Below are positions 1-12,086 of a stretch of DNA of 64,000 nucleotides, one piece after another (position 1 is the stretch's first letter; each line of letters opens with the position of its first letter). Source of the stretch: Chamaelirium japonicum (taxonomy: Eukaryota > Streptophyta > Magnoliopsida > Liliales > Melanthiaceae); assembly GCA_947650365.1 (NCBI GenBank), contig OX393553.1, positions 66,839,611-66,903,610 on the forward strand, written 5' to 3'. Both the position numbers and the translations under genes were made by a program. The notes under the pieces were generated by a model, which worked only from the letters and a program-made list of their open reading frames with translations, searched no databases and was not told the origin of the DNA.

Positions 1-770
1 ATCCATTGATAACTGGGATCAGATGGAGAGGGAATTCCTCAACCGCTTCTACAGCACTCGGCGCATCGTTAGCATGACCGAGCTTAACTGCCGTCAAGCA
101 AAGGAAGGACGAATCAGTAATCGACTACATCGATCGATGGAGGAATCTCGCCCTGAATTCACGAGACCGCTTGTCTGAAGACTCGGCTATCGAGATGTGT
201 ACCCAAGGTATGCACTGGGGCTTACTTTACATCCTCAAGGGAATCAAGCCTCGGTCCTTCGAAGAACTCGCAACTCGAGCTCACGACATGGAGCTCAGCT
301 TAGCAAATCGCGGGGACTCAAAGGCCAAAGACTTCCTGAAGGTGGAGAAGAAAGACAAACCACCGGCGCCCAAGTCAAAGCAAGTTAACGTCGCCGACAT
401 CGCCTCAGCCTCCAAGCCACTCAAAATCAGTGGTAAGTCGGATCAAGAAAAAGGAGCTGCCATACCACCGCCTCCACCCCAAAGACAGTCGAGGATGACT
501 CTTGAAGAGCTTGAGGCCAAAGAATATCCCTTTCCAGACTCGGAAGTCTCCTCCATGTTCGATCAGCTGCTACAAGAAAAGATGATCGAGCTTCCTCCTT
601 CGAAAAGGCCCGAACAGATGCATCGTGTCAACGATCCACTCTTCTGCAAATACCATCGAGTGGTTAGCCATCCTATCGAGAAATGTTTCATCTTCAAAGA
701 AAAGATCATGACGCTTGCAAAGCAAGGGAAAATTGAGATCGACTCCGGTGACGTCGCAACACAAACATGA
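1..770 (+). pseudogene. Gypsy gag (capsid region), C-terminal part
   Basis: The reading frame shows a retrotransposon gag signature: YIDRWRNLAL around 125-160, then GIKPRSFEELATRAHDMEL around 240-300, then a lysine- and proline-rich tail. This is the structural protein that packages element RNA. The frame before about position 85 (WDQMEREFLNRFY) is one base out of phase with the rest, so there is a frameshift there. The frame ends at a TGA at 768-770. The N-terminus lies outside the window. Confidence 0.75.
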
Positions 771-985
771 CGTCCATCACCTTCGGTTCATTTCAGCCAG
801 TACTCATTACTACACACCAGAAAAGGCCCAAGTTGCGCATCAATCGCCAGAGACCAATCACGAAGTTAGCTCCTCAATGAAAAGTCTTAAGGCGACGACG
901 ACACGCTCCTACGTTCGCTGAGGAAGAAACGTCACAACGCTGGGGGCAATCGTCGCCTACATCAGCATTTCGCCCGAACAAAGCC

Positions 986-3022
986 ATGTCCCAACAAATC
1001 CTTCAAACAAGGTATGAGCAAGGAGACCCGGAGGTCGGTCTGTTAGGCCAGCCCTCAGGTAAATTCGACTACTACGTCCTCTACTCCAAACCTTTGCCTG
1101 TCTCAATAGAAGAAATCAAGCCCACCGGCTGGGAGTCAGAAGGCGAGCCACCAAGGTCCCCAGAGGAGCAGGTCTCCCCGACCCATGAAGAACCTACAGC
1201 TGCCACTCCAGACCTTAACCTCGGTGAGGGAGAATCCACTGATGAAGACGCATGGATCATGCTGCCTCGCAGACGAAGGCCATGGACGGCTAGGAGTCGC
1301 AAGCTATATCGGGTGACAAGAAAGCTTCCCGAACGAAGAACTTACAAAAAGAAAAGTAAAGCTCCAGGGAAGCAAGAATTCAAAATACCACCAGCAGATC
1401 CAGATGATCTACTCCTGCAAAACCCTCCAGAACCGGTAACGTTGCAAGAGTTCTTCCCCGATTACTTCCTCCCAGCTGATCAACAGCACGAAGCCTCCTG
1501 TTGCATGGTTGAGATCCACATGGCGCCGGAAGAAGAAGATAGGATCAAGTCTTCTAAAGAAAGCAACACCGACGACGAGGAGGATAAGTCCGACAAAGAC
1601 AGTGCTGCTGTTTACGATGAGGCAATCTTGCACTTGCCATTCATAGAAGCACTACACCTCCCAAAGAAGGCTCGCCTAGCAATGACCGAGGCCTTGACAA
1701 ATCCAGACAGCTATAAAAGAAAGAAGAAAGACGCCAAGGAAGACAAAACTATTGTCTCTTGCAACGCAGCAATAACCTTCTCGGACAAAGATCTACAGCT
1801 TGGAGCACGACTGCACAATCGACCTGTCTATGTCTCGGGATACATCAACGAGAAGCCGGTAAATCGAATCATGTTGGATTGCGACTCCGCCGTCAACATC
1901 ATGCCCATCCAAACAATGCGGCAGCTCGGCATCACCACCGACCAACTTTCACAAAGCCAGCTGGTCATTCAAGGGTTCAACCAAGGCGGACAGTCCACCA
2001 TAGGAATCATTCGTCTAAAACTCTCCATCAGCCAGCTTGACACGACAGTTCTCTTCCATGTCATTGACTGTCAGACATCATATCGCCTCTTGCTAGGAAG
2101 ATCGTGGCTACATGAAAACGGCGTCGTAGTTTCCACTTGGCACCAATGCCTCAAGTACTATGAGGAGGGCTTAGAGAAATGCATCATTGCAGATGACAAA
2201 CCATTCAATGAGGCCGAAGCACACCTCGCTGATGCCAAATTTTACCAAGCAAAGGACCTTGTTGCAGAAGTCCTTCCAGCTAAAGCTCCTCGAACTCAGA
2301 AAGCTAAAAAGATGGAGCAGGATGAAACTTTGCCAACTCCAAATCCAGTGCCATCATCTAAGGCGATACACGAAGTCAAAGAAGTGCCAGTGCCAAGACG
2401 AAGGATGCGCATCAACTCCAAGCCAAGATCCACGCTGCATACTCCGTTGCCTGTCCAAACTACGCCAGTTCTGCGTCTCATGCCTCAGTGGCTGAGCAAA
2501 CATGAAGGTCCATCTTTCGCCCCGCCAAAAGAAATGGTTCAGCCGCTATCGGAGGCTAATGTCATCACTCTGCAAGAGATGACACTGCCAATACCCAGCC
2601 TGGGGCAAGCTTCAAGTCCCCCAAAACCTATCGATTCCTTCAAATCCAGCCAACACACGTTCAAGCCAAAAGGAAGCTGGGGGCAAAATGCCGCCAAGCT
2701 GCTGTTCAAAGCTGGCTACGACGAAGATAGTGCCGCACATATGAGTATGCTCCTGCCAGCTCCAATACCACACGGGATGACTAAGACTCAAGCCCACTTA
2801 CTCCAAGGCGGCGAGCAGATCCCACCAAATCGGCGAGGCATCGGCTCCCGTCAAACCCCGATGGTCATTAAGATAACAGGAGAGAAGACCTTCACCTCTA
2901 ACTACATTGAGGTGAAGTTGGTAGATGAAGCGGAAGAAGGATCGTTAGCCTCCGATGCACGCTCCACCAATGTCGTTCACCCCGCTACAAAGGGCGCCAA
3001 AAGAAGGCGATATCGAGCTTGA
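986..3022 (+). pseudogene. Gypsy gag/pol linker with aspartic protease
   Basis: A 678-codon open frame. The first 220 residues are charged and low in complexity. Around nt 1810-2120 it has a retropepsin-like fold signature: RPVYVSGYINEKPVN, then LDCDSAVNIMPI, then YRLLLGRSWLHE. The catalytic motif reads D-S-A after a D-C, where D-S/T-G is usual; Tat elements often have a GSAVN form. The role is cleavage of the gag-pol polyprotein. It is cut off from gag by stops between 770 and 985, which is typical of a decayed copy. Confidence 0.7.
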
Positions 3023-3145
3023 CGTTGGACCATACCTCAGAAGCAAAAGAAGAGCATCAAAAACCAGGCAAGTCAAAATCCCGTATCAGTATTCAAAAGA
3101 CTTGGGCCAGTCAGACAAGTAAAGCGAAGGTCAGTATTCGACCGT

Positions 3146-3568
3146 TTGGGAAAGTCACCTACTGAGGTGAGAAATAACATTCCCACCCTCCCACCGATAT
3201 CATTCTTCCAAACTGACGACGTCACCGATATCATTCTGGTCTCTGTTAATCATTTCACAATTTCCGACCCTACAATCGACACAACTTCTACTTCGGACGA
3301 CGAGCTGCAAGACGCCCCGCCAGTCCTCGAAGAAGGGGGGCAATCTACCGTCGACGATTTGAAGGAAATCAACTTGGGAACGCAGGAGGATCCTCGGCTC
3401 ACATTCGTAAGTGCACTCCTGACTCCCGAAGAAAAGGCCGCATACATCAAGTTACTCCAAGAATACAGAGATGTCTTCGCATGGTCCTACAAGGAAATGC
3501 CCGGACTTGACCCCAAGATTGCAGTACACCAGCTTGCTGTCAGACATGGAGCTAGCGTCATCAAGTAA
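3146..3568 (+). pseudogene. Gypsy pol, region before reverse transcriptase
   Basis: This covers the stretch leading into RT. Around 3400-3560 it reads LTPEEKAAYIKLLQEYRDVFAWSY and then PGLDPKIAVHQL, a standard gypsy pol lead-in. The frame stops at TAA 3566-3568, in IK-stop-GQRRYRPELV, where relatives normally have Q. This suggests CAA to TAA. The same frame continues past the stop. Confidence 0.8.
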
Positions 3569-5289
3569 GGACAAAGACGCTACCGGCCAGAACTAGTACC
3601 ACAAATAGAAGGCGAAGTCAACAAGCTCATTGAAGCTGGCTTTATCCGAGAAGTTAAATATCCAACATGGATCTCCAGTGTGGTCCCAGTCAAGAAGAAG
3701 AATGGCCAGATCAGAGTATGCGTGGACTTCAGGGACTTAAACAATGCATGCCCCAAAGATGACTTCCACTGCCAATCACAGAACTGATGGTGGATGCGAC
3801 AACAGGCCATGAAGCACTAACCTTCATGGATGGATCCTCAGGCTACAACCAGATCCGGATGGCGCCCAAAGATGAAGAGCTTACGACATTTCGCACGCCA
3901 AAAGGGATCTACTGCTACAAAGTCATGCCTTTCGGCTTGAAAAATGCAGGAGCTACTTACCAACGAGCCATGCAAAAAATTTTCGACGATATCCTGCATC
4001 AGAATGTGGAATGCTACGTCGACGACCTCGTGGTAAAATCAAGACAAAAGTCAGCGCATCTTCAAGACCTCGAGCTGATCTTCAAACGCCTTCGGAGATA
4101 TCAGCTCCGCATGAACCCGCTTAAATGCGCATTTGGAGTCTCCTCGGGTAAGTTTCTCGGCTTTGTCATACGGCATCGAGGCATCGAGATAGATCAATCC
4201 AAAATAGATGCTATTCTCAATATGTCAATCCCAAAAACGGTAAGAGACCTCAGAGGTCTCTAGGGCCATCTGGCATATATCAGGAGATTTATCGCCAACT
4301 TAGCTGGAAAATGTAGGCCCTTCAGTCGCCTCATAAAGAAAGGAGCACCATTCAAGTGGGATGAAGCTTGTCAGGAAGCCCTCCAGAACATCAGAAATTA
4401 CTTACTCAAGCCTCCAGTTCTGACAGCACCAGTTCAAGGAAAACCATTGGTCCTTTACATCAGCGCCCAGGAGCAGTCCTTGGGGGCACTCCTGGCCCAA
4501 GACAACGAGCTAGGCAAGGAAACAACATGTTACTATTTGAGTCGCACTCTCATTGGCGCGGAGCTAAACTACTCCCCGATTGAGAAGGTCTGTCTGGCAC
4601 TCATCTTCGCTACAAAGAAGCTGCGACACTACATGTTAGCTCACGCCATCAGGCTTATCTCAAAAGCCGACTCGCTCAAATACATTATGTTAAGGCCAGT
4701 GCTCTCCGGACGTTTGGCCAAGTGGGCTTTACTCCTCCTCGAGTTCGATATCACCTTTGTCCCTCGTAAAGCGGTCAAAGGTCAAGCTCTCGCCGACTTC
4801 CTAGCAGAATACCCCCTTCCAGCAGAATGGGAACTATCGGAAGATCTCCCAGACGAAGAAGTATTCTGCATCGACATCGCCCCTTCTTGGAAAATGTTCT
4901 TCGACGGCGCGGCAAGGCAAGACGTGGCAGGAGCAGGGGTTATCTTCGTCACGCCAAACGACGAAATACTCCCTTTCTCATTTCTACTATCAGAACCATG
5001 CTCCAACAATAGTGCAGAATATCAAGCCTTGATTATTGGCCTCGAACTCGCCAATGATATGAAACTTCAAGGACTCGAAATTTTCGGCGATTCTCAACTC
5101 GTCATTCAGCAAATATTGGGAGCATACGAAGTCAACAAAGAAGATCTTGTGCCATTACATTTGCGAGCTATGAAACTCCTTGGTACGCTAAAAAATGCTT
5201 CAATCCAACATGTTCCCAGAAACCTTAATCATCAGGCTGATGCGCTCGCAAATTTAGCGGCTACACTTCCGTTCCCAGAAAGAAGCTAA
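3569..5289 (+). pseudogene. Gypsy reverse transcriptase, RNase H and second RNase H
   Basis: RT motifs in order are WISSVVPVKKKNG, VCVDFRDLNNACPKDDF, FMDGSSGYNQI, MPFGLKNAGATYQR and YVDDLVV, with both catalytic aspartates. A frame change lies near 3770 and a TAG at 4261-4263 (LRGL-stop-GHLAYIRRF) where Q is usual. The connection/RNase H follows at about 4440-4800 (LGALLAQDN, YSPIEKVCLAL). A second RNase H spans 4880-5270 (MFFDGAARQ, NNSAEYQALIIGLE, GDSQLVIQQI, NHQADALANLA). The second domain is the plant archaeal-like RNase H that marks the Tat lineage. Confidence 0.88.
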
Positions 5290-5313
5290 CTCAGCATCCC
5301 TGTCTGTAAGAGG

Positions 5314-6642
5314 ATGGTGATCACCGAGGAGGACCTCCCTATGGGACTCCCAGACCAAGTCAATGCAGTACACGTTCTCGTGACCGACGAGCTAGATTGG
5401 AGACAACCATTCATAGACTTTCTTGTCCACGGGAAGCTCCCTGAAGACCCAAAGCGCAAGGTCGACATTCGCCGGCGGTCTCTGAAATTCTTCCACTTCA
5501 ACAACGAGTTGTACCGTCGAAGCTACGATGGTACGCTCATGAGGTGTCTTGCAAAAGAAGAAGCAGAAACAACACTAGATAAAATCCATGCCGGGATCTG
5601 TGGCTCACATCAGTCCGGTCCAAAGCTTCACTTCCGCATCAGGCGTATGGGGTATTACTGGCTCACTATGATCAAGGACTCCCTCGAGTTTGCAAAAAGA
5701 TGCCACGCTTGCCAGTTGCATGGCGACTACATCCGTCAGTCTCCGGAACCTTTGCATCCAACCATCGCATCATGGCCCTTCGATGGGTGGGGACTCGACG
5801 TTGTCGGTCCGCTACCCAAGTCATCCAAGCAGCATCTTTACATCCTGGCGGCAACAGATTACTTCTCCAAGTGGGCTGAGGCAGTACCATTGCGAGAAGT
5901 TACCAGGAACTCTGTCATCAACTTCATCCAGAACGACATCATCTTCCAGTACGGCATCCCTTGCTATATCGTTACGGACAACGGGAAGCAATCCAAGAAT
6001 GCCGCTGTAAGCTAATTCTGTGCCAAATTCGATATCAAGCAAAGGTGTTCAACTATGTACAATGCCTCAGCCAACGGTCTGGCTGAAGCTTTCAATAAAA
6101 CACTCTGCAAACTTTTGGAAAAAGTTGTCTCAAAATCAAAGAAAGACTGGCATGAACGCATGGGCGAAGCGCTATGGGCATATCGCACCTCTTTTCGCAC
6201 GCCAACACAGGCAACTCCGTACTCACTAGTGTACGGAGTAGAAGCCGTCCTCTCGCTTGAGCTCCAGATCTCGTCACTCAGGATAGCCATCCAAGAAGGC
6301 TTCGTCAACAGCGACAATGCCCAACTTCGCTTAGTAGAATTGGAAGCACTGGATGAAAGACGCATCGAAGCCCAGTAACGCTTGGAATGCTATCAAGCCA
6401 GGCTCACGCGAGCCTTCAACAAAAGAATTCGCCCTCGATCCTTCCAAATAGGAGAACTGGTGCTGGCAGTCAAACGCCCCATCATTCTTTCGCATCGAGG
6501 AGGAAAGAAGTTCGACGCCAAATGGGATGGACCGCACGCTGTCAAAGAGGTCTACTCCAATGATGCATATCTTCTCACCACGCCAGAAGGGCTTACACTC
6601 GGCCCTATCAATGACAAGTACCTCAAAAGGTACTACGCCTAA
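5314..6642 (+). pseudogene. Gypsy integrase
   Basis: The zinc-binding N-terminal region (H and H upstream, then CHACQLHG) lies at about 5590-5730. The catalytic core is at 5770-6130, with WGLDVVGPLP and IVTDNG giving the two aspartates and NGLAEAFNK giving the glutamate. The C-terminal part (ELVLAVKRPI, KWDGPHAV, KYLKRYY) ends at a TAA at 6640-6642. There is no chromodomain, as expected for Tat. Stops at 6013-6015 and 6376-6378 (EAQ-stop-RLECYQ) divide the frame. The protein would join element DNA to the host genome. Confidence 0.87.
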
Positions 6643-6893
6643 AAGCAGGGCTACACTCCTTGCAAAAAAAAAAAAAAGGAACTACGTGTGACTTGATCCC
6701 TCTCAGTAGGGTACGTAGGCAGCCTGTAAAGGTTCAGTCCAAACAGAAAAAAAGAGAACATCCAGACACCACCATTCCAGAAGATAAGTCCAGAAAATAG
6801 ATACATGATATTAAGTTATCATCAAACGAAAGAAAGCAAAACTACGAGTCTATCCAACAGAAATGACAAGAAAGAAAAGGAAATGCAACACTG
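6643..6893. other. Spacer between integrase and antisense gene
   Basis: No coding signal. It separates two convergent genes: integrase ends at 6642 on + and the antisense gene ends at 6894 on -. It contains an A-run at 6665-6676. Confidence 0.5.
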
Positions 6894-9800
6894 CTAGTAA
6901 AGCGAGTTAAACTCTTTAAGACGTTGGAGCAGCTCGCCGCCAGTAACCTCCATGCGCTGCAGCTCCGAAGACCGAGAAGCTATCCGCTCCCGATGCGTCG
7001 CCAGCTCAATACGTTGCTTTGCGAGATCTGCTCCAAGAGATTTCTCGATCATCTCAGCTTTCTCGAAAGATGCGCGAGCAGCCTCTAGCTTCTTCCGCGC
7101 CCGAACAAGGCTCGCAGTAGCAAGTGCATGCTGCTCTCCCAGACGACGCTCCTCGTCCTCGGCTTTTGCTAGTATCAGCGGAAGGTCATCTTCCATCAAA
7201 GTCCATTTCAAGCGATGAGCTTCACTATCCGCCAAGAAAGCATGTATCCGTGCCTCAAACAAAGAGCCATCTACCTGGAAAGCCGCCAAACTCTCGCAAA
7301 ACTCAGGTCCCTCAAGGATCCACCAGTCATTCAAAGCATCAAGACCATCCTCCTGAAAAGGTGCGAGCGTTGCCTGAATATACTTCCGACAGCTCTCTAA
7401 AAGAAGCGCAGAAAGAAGGCCTCGCGAGCTACACTTTCGCTTGTCAGCCCCTGAGTGCACCGACGGGGTAAGCTCCGGCCCTGAAGACTCAAGTGCAGGA
7501 ACCGCCTCCTGAACCATCGCTGTGATAACAGTCAGCGGTACCACCGGAACCGAAGGCGAAGCTACCAGCAAAACACCAGAAGCTACCGGCAATACACCCG
7601 AAGGTATCGGGGAAACACCCGAAGCTACCGGCAAAACACCCGACGGAACGACTGTAGGAGTAGTCTCTGCCAGACTACCAGGCCTAACTTGAGGAGTCCG
7701 TTCTCTCCCCACACTGGAGACCTCATCCTCCTCCCCAAAGCCCAACTGCTCCATGTCAATGTCGTCCAGGTTGACAGCACCGCCGGCAAAATCTGCTTCA
7801 CACGCTCCCAAAAGCTCCAAGTTATCCCAGGGTACATCCAGCCCGCCACTCTCGATCAACGTCGCTCTAATAGGAGAGCATTCTTGCCTAACCCCGTTGG
7901 GGGCAGACTCGCAGTCCAATCCAGCAGAACCTACCAAAATGAGAGTTAAAGAACTCATCCAACGAAATGAGAATACAAGCAAAGAAGTCCATGAGCAACT
8001 AAAAAAAAAAAAAAGGTATACCTGCGACGTCCGATGAAGCTACCCCAGAAAGAGGGATTACCTCATCGGCAAAAAGCCCTGGCTCTCCCTCTCGAGCTGG
8101 CTCTGCCTCACTAGCACCAGTCAAAGCTGCCTCACACAAGAGATCCAACTTCCTTCTCTTGGGAGAAGCACGCCCACTCCAAGAAGTCTGAGTCTCAGGA
8201 AGACTCTGAACCTTGGTACACGGAGCCATCTCGACTTCTTGCACAGAAAGAGAAGCCCGGGAAGTACTCTTTCGATGGCCGCAGGATCTCTCCGATCGTC
8301 GCTCCTCGGACCGAAGACGGCGATCCTCTGACCCCACCAAAGGGTCAAAAGAAAAGTCAGCCCGCTCACTTCTAGCAAGGACGTCAAGGGGAAAGCTAGC
8401 CAGGAAGGGGAGCACTGACTCATTGACCCAGCAGCGATACTCAGGAGTTGCAGCATCCTTTCCGCCCGGCTTAATCCCCGGCGAGAAAATACACCCAGTA
8501 AATCGGTCATAAAGGGCTCCCTAGAGGCGGTACGCTTCCTGCGGAGTGTAACGTGACTGCATGCGCAAAGGAGTCCCCTGCAACTCTTGGCGGAAACCCT
8601 GCTGTCGAGCAAACCGGTGGGGAGAGTACCGTGCCACCTCCACTGCATCCCCACGACGCCAGACGAGATACCCAGGCCTGCAACTCACCATACTCCAGTA
8701 CAAGTGCTCGGGCATCTCCGGCCCATCACATACCAAGGATCTTGCAGAAGGTGCAAGTGCATTCTCCGATACAAAGTCAAAATCAGAAGGGTCCATACGT
8801 CTCAACCACTCTCGAGCACTGGGCCTCGGACGCTTCCACGCATAATAAGCATTCACCACACCTCCTACACAAGGAAGGAAGGGCATCGAGGTCGAAGGTC
8901 CACGCGTTGCAAAGATCCCCTTCGGAAAGTGGAGCCCAACCCAACCATAAAGGTAATACAGGGGGCAAAAGGAACTGGCCTTGCCTACTTCCCCTCTTGC
9001 ATTATCCGCACTCGATAGACTCCAGTATGTTCCACTAAGCCCTTGGTACAACGAGCAAAGGATCGCCGGCGCCAGGTTAAGAAATTCTCCGTTCACCATC
9101 CGAGCAGCTGCAAGGAAGGTCCCAGGGCGTATTACATCCCCATTCCAGGGCAGAGCAAAGCGGCAAAGAAAAAGTACCAGCCCCGCTGACCAGTAAGCAG
9201 CACGCCAAGTATCGCTGCATTCCTCCAGTCCCAAAACCTCCCAGGGACGTTGCGCCCCTGCCATGGAGCACCATTCTTTCCTCAGAGATTCAATCGGCCG
9301 CCGAAAAGTGCCAGGTGCCGGTTTCTTTGATGATGCGTACCTCCACATTGGGTGACTCGAAGGGGGGGCGTGGCGATATTCTCCTCGAAACCAGAAGTCC
9401 ACCCAAGCCGAGTTGAGTACTCGATCTGACTGCTCACGCGCTGCTATAATAGCGTATGCCTTAAAAAGCAAAAGACAGAAGCCAGGAGACTCGTCTGGAT
9501 CCGTCAGGACCTCTAAAGAAGGAACCTCCTCCTGATAGTAGCTCCGAACTTCTGGATATCCAGAGATAATATGCACGTCACGAAATGTGATCCCGATTTC
9601 ACCAGCTCCGGTCAAAAAAGTGTTGGTCTCAGGGACCACTGCTCGCAAAGAGCCCGGTACATACCGTCCGGTCGGCTGTACTCCCAACAAGCCGGCTTCA
9701 CAAACCTTGCCAGACGCTCCATCCCTGGCTCTGCCTCCAAAGCGCCAGACAGTTCTCTCATCCAGTCCCGAAAACCTCCCAGATATGTGACGTCTCCACG

Positions 9801-10167
9801 CGGATGAATCTCTACACCCCATCGCGTACAGCGAGAGCATATCTTCAAAGCAACAACGGGGATCGGAACCGACTCCTCGCCAGTGTGGTGAAACGGCAAC
9901 CCCAAACTGGGCCGAACAACCTGCCGGGAAGATCCTTCGTCAGTAAGGATACGCTCGCCAAGTTTCAACACACGGCAAGAGCCGTCGGCCACACCATCCT
10001 CACAAACTCGCTCATGCGTCGAAAGCTGAAGTACTGACAGTCTGGCCTCCTGTCTCGAAACACGGTGGTTGAGGACTTGCGCAAAAGGGAAACGAAGATG
10101 CGTACTCCCGTGGGAGACCGCATCGACAATCCAGCCGGAACTCGGAAAACTCTCGTAACGACGAGAC
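6894..10167 (-). pseudogene. Antisense spliced gene inside the gypsy element: plant mobile domain protein with coiled-coil tail
   Basis: One gene can be traced on the minus strand. Exon A runs 10167 to 8022 and begins after a T-rich acceptor ending in CAG. Exon B runs 7930 to 6894. The 91-bp intron has GTATAC and TAG ends and joins the two frames exactly (DVA-G-SAG). Exon A has the plant mobile domain signature: LRFPFAQVLN near 10070, then LCEQWS and PETNTFL, GEIGITFRDVHIISGYPEV. A one-base deletion near 9634 separates CEQWS from PETNTF. A TAG at 8521-8523 interrupts the same frame, which stays open to the donor. Exon B has Pro/Val repeats (SGVLPVASGV, about 7570-7660) and a C-terminal coiled coil (about 7100-6900). 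About 1060 codons in all. Extra antisense ORFs are known in Tat elements; their function is unknown. Any upstream exon was not found. Confidence 0.72.
7931..8021 (-). other. Intron of the antisense mobile-domain gene
   Basis: On the minus strand the donor is GCAG/GTATAC at 8022/8021, with a T-run of 14 just inside. The acceptor is TTTTGGTAG/GTTCTG at 7931/7930. Removing it fuses two open frames with no frame change, the best evidence that the antisense gene was once transcribed and spliced as mRNA. Confidence 0.75.
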
Positions 10168-10429
10168 CTGAAAAAAGAAAAGAGACAAAGCCCAAGTCAG
10201 ATAGCAAGATAAATACAAAAAAAAAAAGCCTCGGCTAAAAAGCCGCACACCCGAATGCCAAAACAAAGAAACAGGGGGGGCCTCGGCTAAAAAGCCGCCG
10301 GCCTCATGCGCAAAACAAAGAAACGAGGGGGGGGGCCTCGGCTAAAAAGCCGCCGGCCCCACGTGCAAAATGAAGAAACAAGAGGGGGGCCACGGCAAAA
10401 AGCCACGACCCCCTCTCTCCTGTTAAAAC
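10168..10429 (-). repeat. Tandem repeat with hairpin CGGCT-AAAA-AGCCG
   Basis: Four imperfect copies of a 45-55 bp unit begin near 10230, 10280, 10335 and 10390. Each contains CCTCGGCTAAAAAGCCG, a perfect 5-bp stem with an A loop, followed by an AACAAAGAAAC stretch and a G-run. The fourth copy is degenerate (CACGGCAAAAAGCC). The T-rich stretch 10171-10230 on the minus strand is probably intron just upstream of exon A of the antisense gene. Confidence 0.7.
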
Positions 10430-10985
10430 CCGCAGGGGGGGTGCTGCCGGCCTCCACCCACACCAGCCGCGTCGGCCACCGCACCCGCGCCGCGCCGGCC
10501 ACCGGTCCGTCTGCCGCGACCCGCGCCGGCCACTGCACGCGCGCCCCACCGCTGCCGTTGCAGCTGCCGCCCCCGCGCCTCGCCCGCGCGCCGCGCCTCC
10601 ACCACTACCGCTGCTGCGCCGACCCCCGCGCCCGCTGCTGCGCCGACCCCCGCGCCCGCTGCTGCGCCGACCCCCGCGTGCGCGACCGCGCCGTCGCCGC
10701 TGCTGCGCCGGCCCCCGCGCCCCGCGCGCGACCGCGCTGCCGCCGCTGCTGTGCCGGCCCCCGCGCCCCGCACGCGCTCCGCTGCCGCTGCTGCGCCGGC
10801 CCCCGCGCCCCGCGCGCGCTCCGCTGCCGCTGCTGCGCCGGCCCCCGCGCCCCGCGCGCGCTCCGCTGCCGCTGCTGCGCCGGCCCCCGCGCACCGCCGC
10901 CGCTGCCGCTACCCCGCGCGCCCCGCAGCACCGGTCACCGCGGCCCGCGCCGCCGCTGCCGCTATGCTGCTGCCGCTCCCGTACG
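10430..10985. repeat. GC-rich tandem repeats (24-bp and 42-bp units)
   Basis: Very GC-rich. A 24-bp unit (GCTGCTGCGCCGACCCCCGC core) repeats three times at about 10610-10676. A 42-bp unit (CTCCGCTGCCGCTGCTGCGC core) repeats about three and a half times at 10745-10890. Unit lengths are multiples of three, so several frames stay open by chance; I do not call these as genes. A comparable GC-rich block sits at the same place in the second Tat element (59959-60200). Confidence 0.7.
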
Positions 10986-11276
10986 CGCGGTCCAGAAGAA
11001 GAAGAAGAAGGAGGAAGGGGGCCACCTCGCCTGCGACGCTCCGCCCTCCGCGATCCGGCGATCTCCCCTCCTCGAGCTCCATGACGTGACCATTTTCATC
11101 CTTCGCGTCATCGTCGCGAAGCAAGGAACCCTAGCAAGAGCTTTCGTCTCCGAGCCGCCGGGAATCGTCAACAATGAAGAGAAACGAAAAACGGGGGTCC
11201 TTATAAAGACCTAATCCCACACGAATACGCGGCTCAAGTCCAAGCGCTACGCGTTTCCCGCGGGCGCACTCAAACT
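10986..11276. other. Gypsy 3' untranslated region
   Basis: No convincing gene. A GAAGAAGAAG stretch at 10996-11010 leads into mixed sequence up to the polypurine tract, matching the order in the second Tat copy (60200-60658). Confidence 0.5.
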
Positions 11277-11288
11277 TGAGGGGGCATT
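11277..11288 (+). other. Polypurine tract of the gypsy element
   Basis: TGAGGGGGCATT lies directly before the LTR start TGTGGGCATC. The second copy has TGAAGGGGCACT before TGTAGACACA at 60658-60671. This is the plus-strand priming site for reverse transcription. Confidence 0.75.
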
Positions 11289-12086
11289 TGTGGGCATCGA
11301 AATTAGCCCACGGGTCGAACCCGACTTGCACACGTAAAACGGGCTCGCACTCAACGGCCTTCGGGTCGAACCCGACCCGCACACATAAAATGGGCCCGCA
11401 CGCGAAACTTGGCCCGCACACAACGACCCGCATGCGAAACCCGGCCCACACAAAATGGGCCCACACACAACGGCCCACATGCGCAACTCGGCCCACACAC
11501 AACGGCCCGCATGAGAAATTGGGCCCGCACACAAGCGACCCGCATGCGAACTCGGTCCGCGTGCAAACTCAAATCGCGTACCGTGGCCCAACTCAAAGCA
11601 AACGGGTCCCACTGGACCCGCAACTCGAACACAAAGAGGGGGGGGGGGCACCGCCCCCCCCTTCTTGAAAACCGTGCCCTCCTCCCCATGGGGAGGTGGG
11701 GCCGGCCATAAAGGAAAAGAAAAGAAAAGGAAAAATAAAAAGAAAAGAAAAAAGAGAAGAAAAGAAAAGAAAAGAAAAAAAATTCAAAACCGCCTCGATG
11801 CGGGGGGAGGTGGCGTGGACGTCTACGCAGCCGTAGATCCGCGACGATCCCTCGATCCAACGGACAAGATGACGTTGTGTCGCCATCCGATCCAAAAGTG
11901 CAAAAAAAATAACAACTCAATCTTCAAAGATCGAGTCACATCTAGCCCGTAACCACCCCAACTAAAAAGGAGGGGATCGAGTTTGTTTCCCCGAATAAAG
12001 GAACAATATCTTGATGGTTATGGGGGGAGATATTGGATGAAACCAAAAGATTTCAGCCATATCTCCCCCAACCGCCCCCCTTTGCC

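Noticed and set aside
10306-11214. Open frame of 302 codons, with antisense frames of up to 196 codons
   Set aside because: It arises from GC-rich repeats whose 24- and 42-bp units are multiples of three. Composition is only A, P, R, C and G, and it lies in a retroelement's 3' region.
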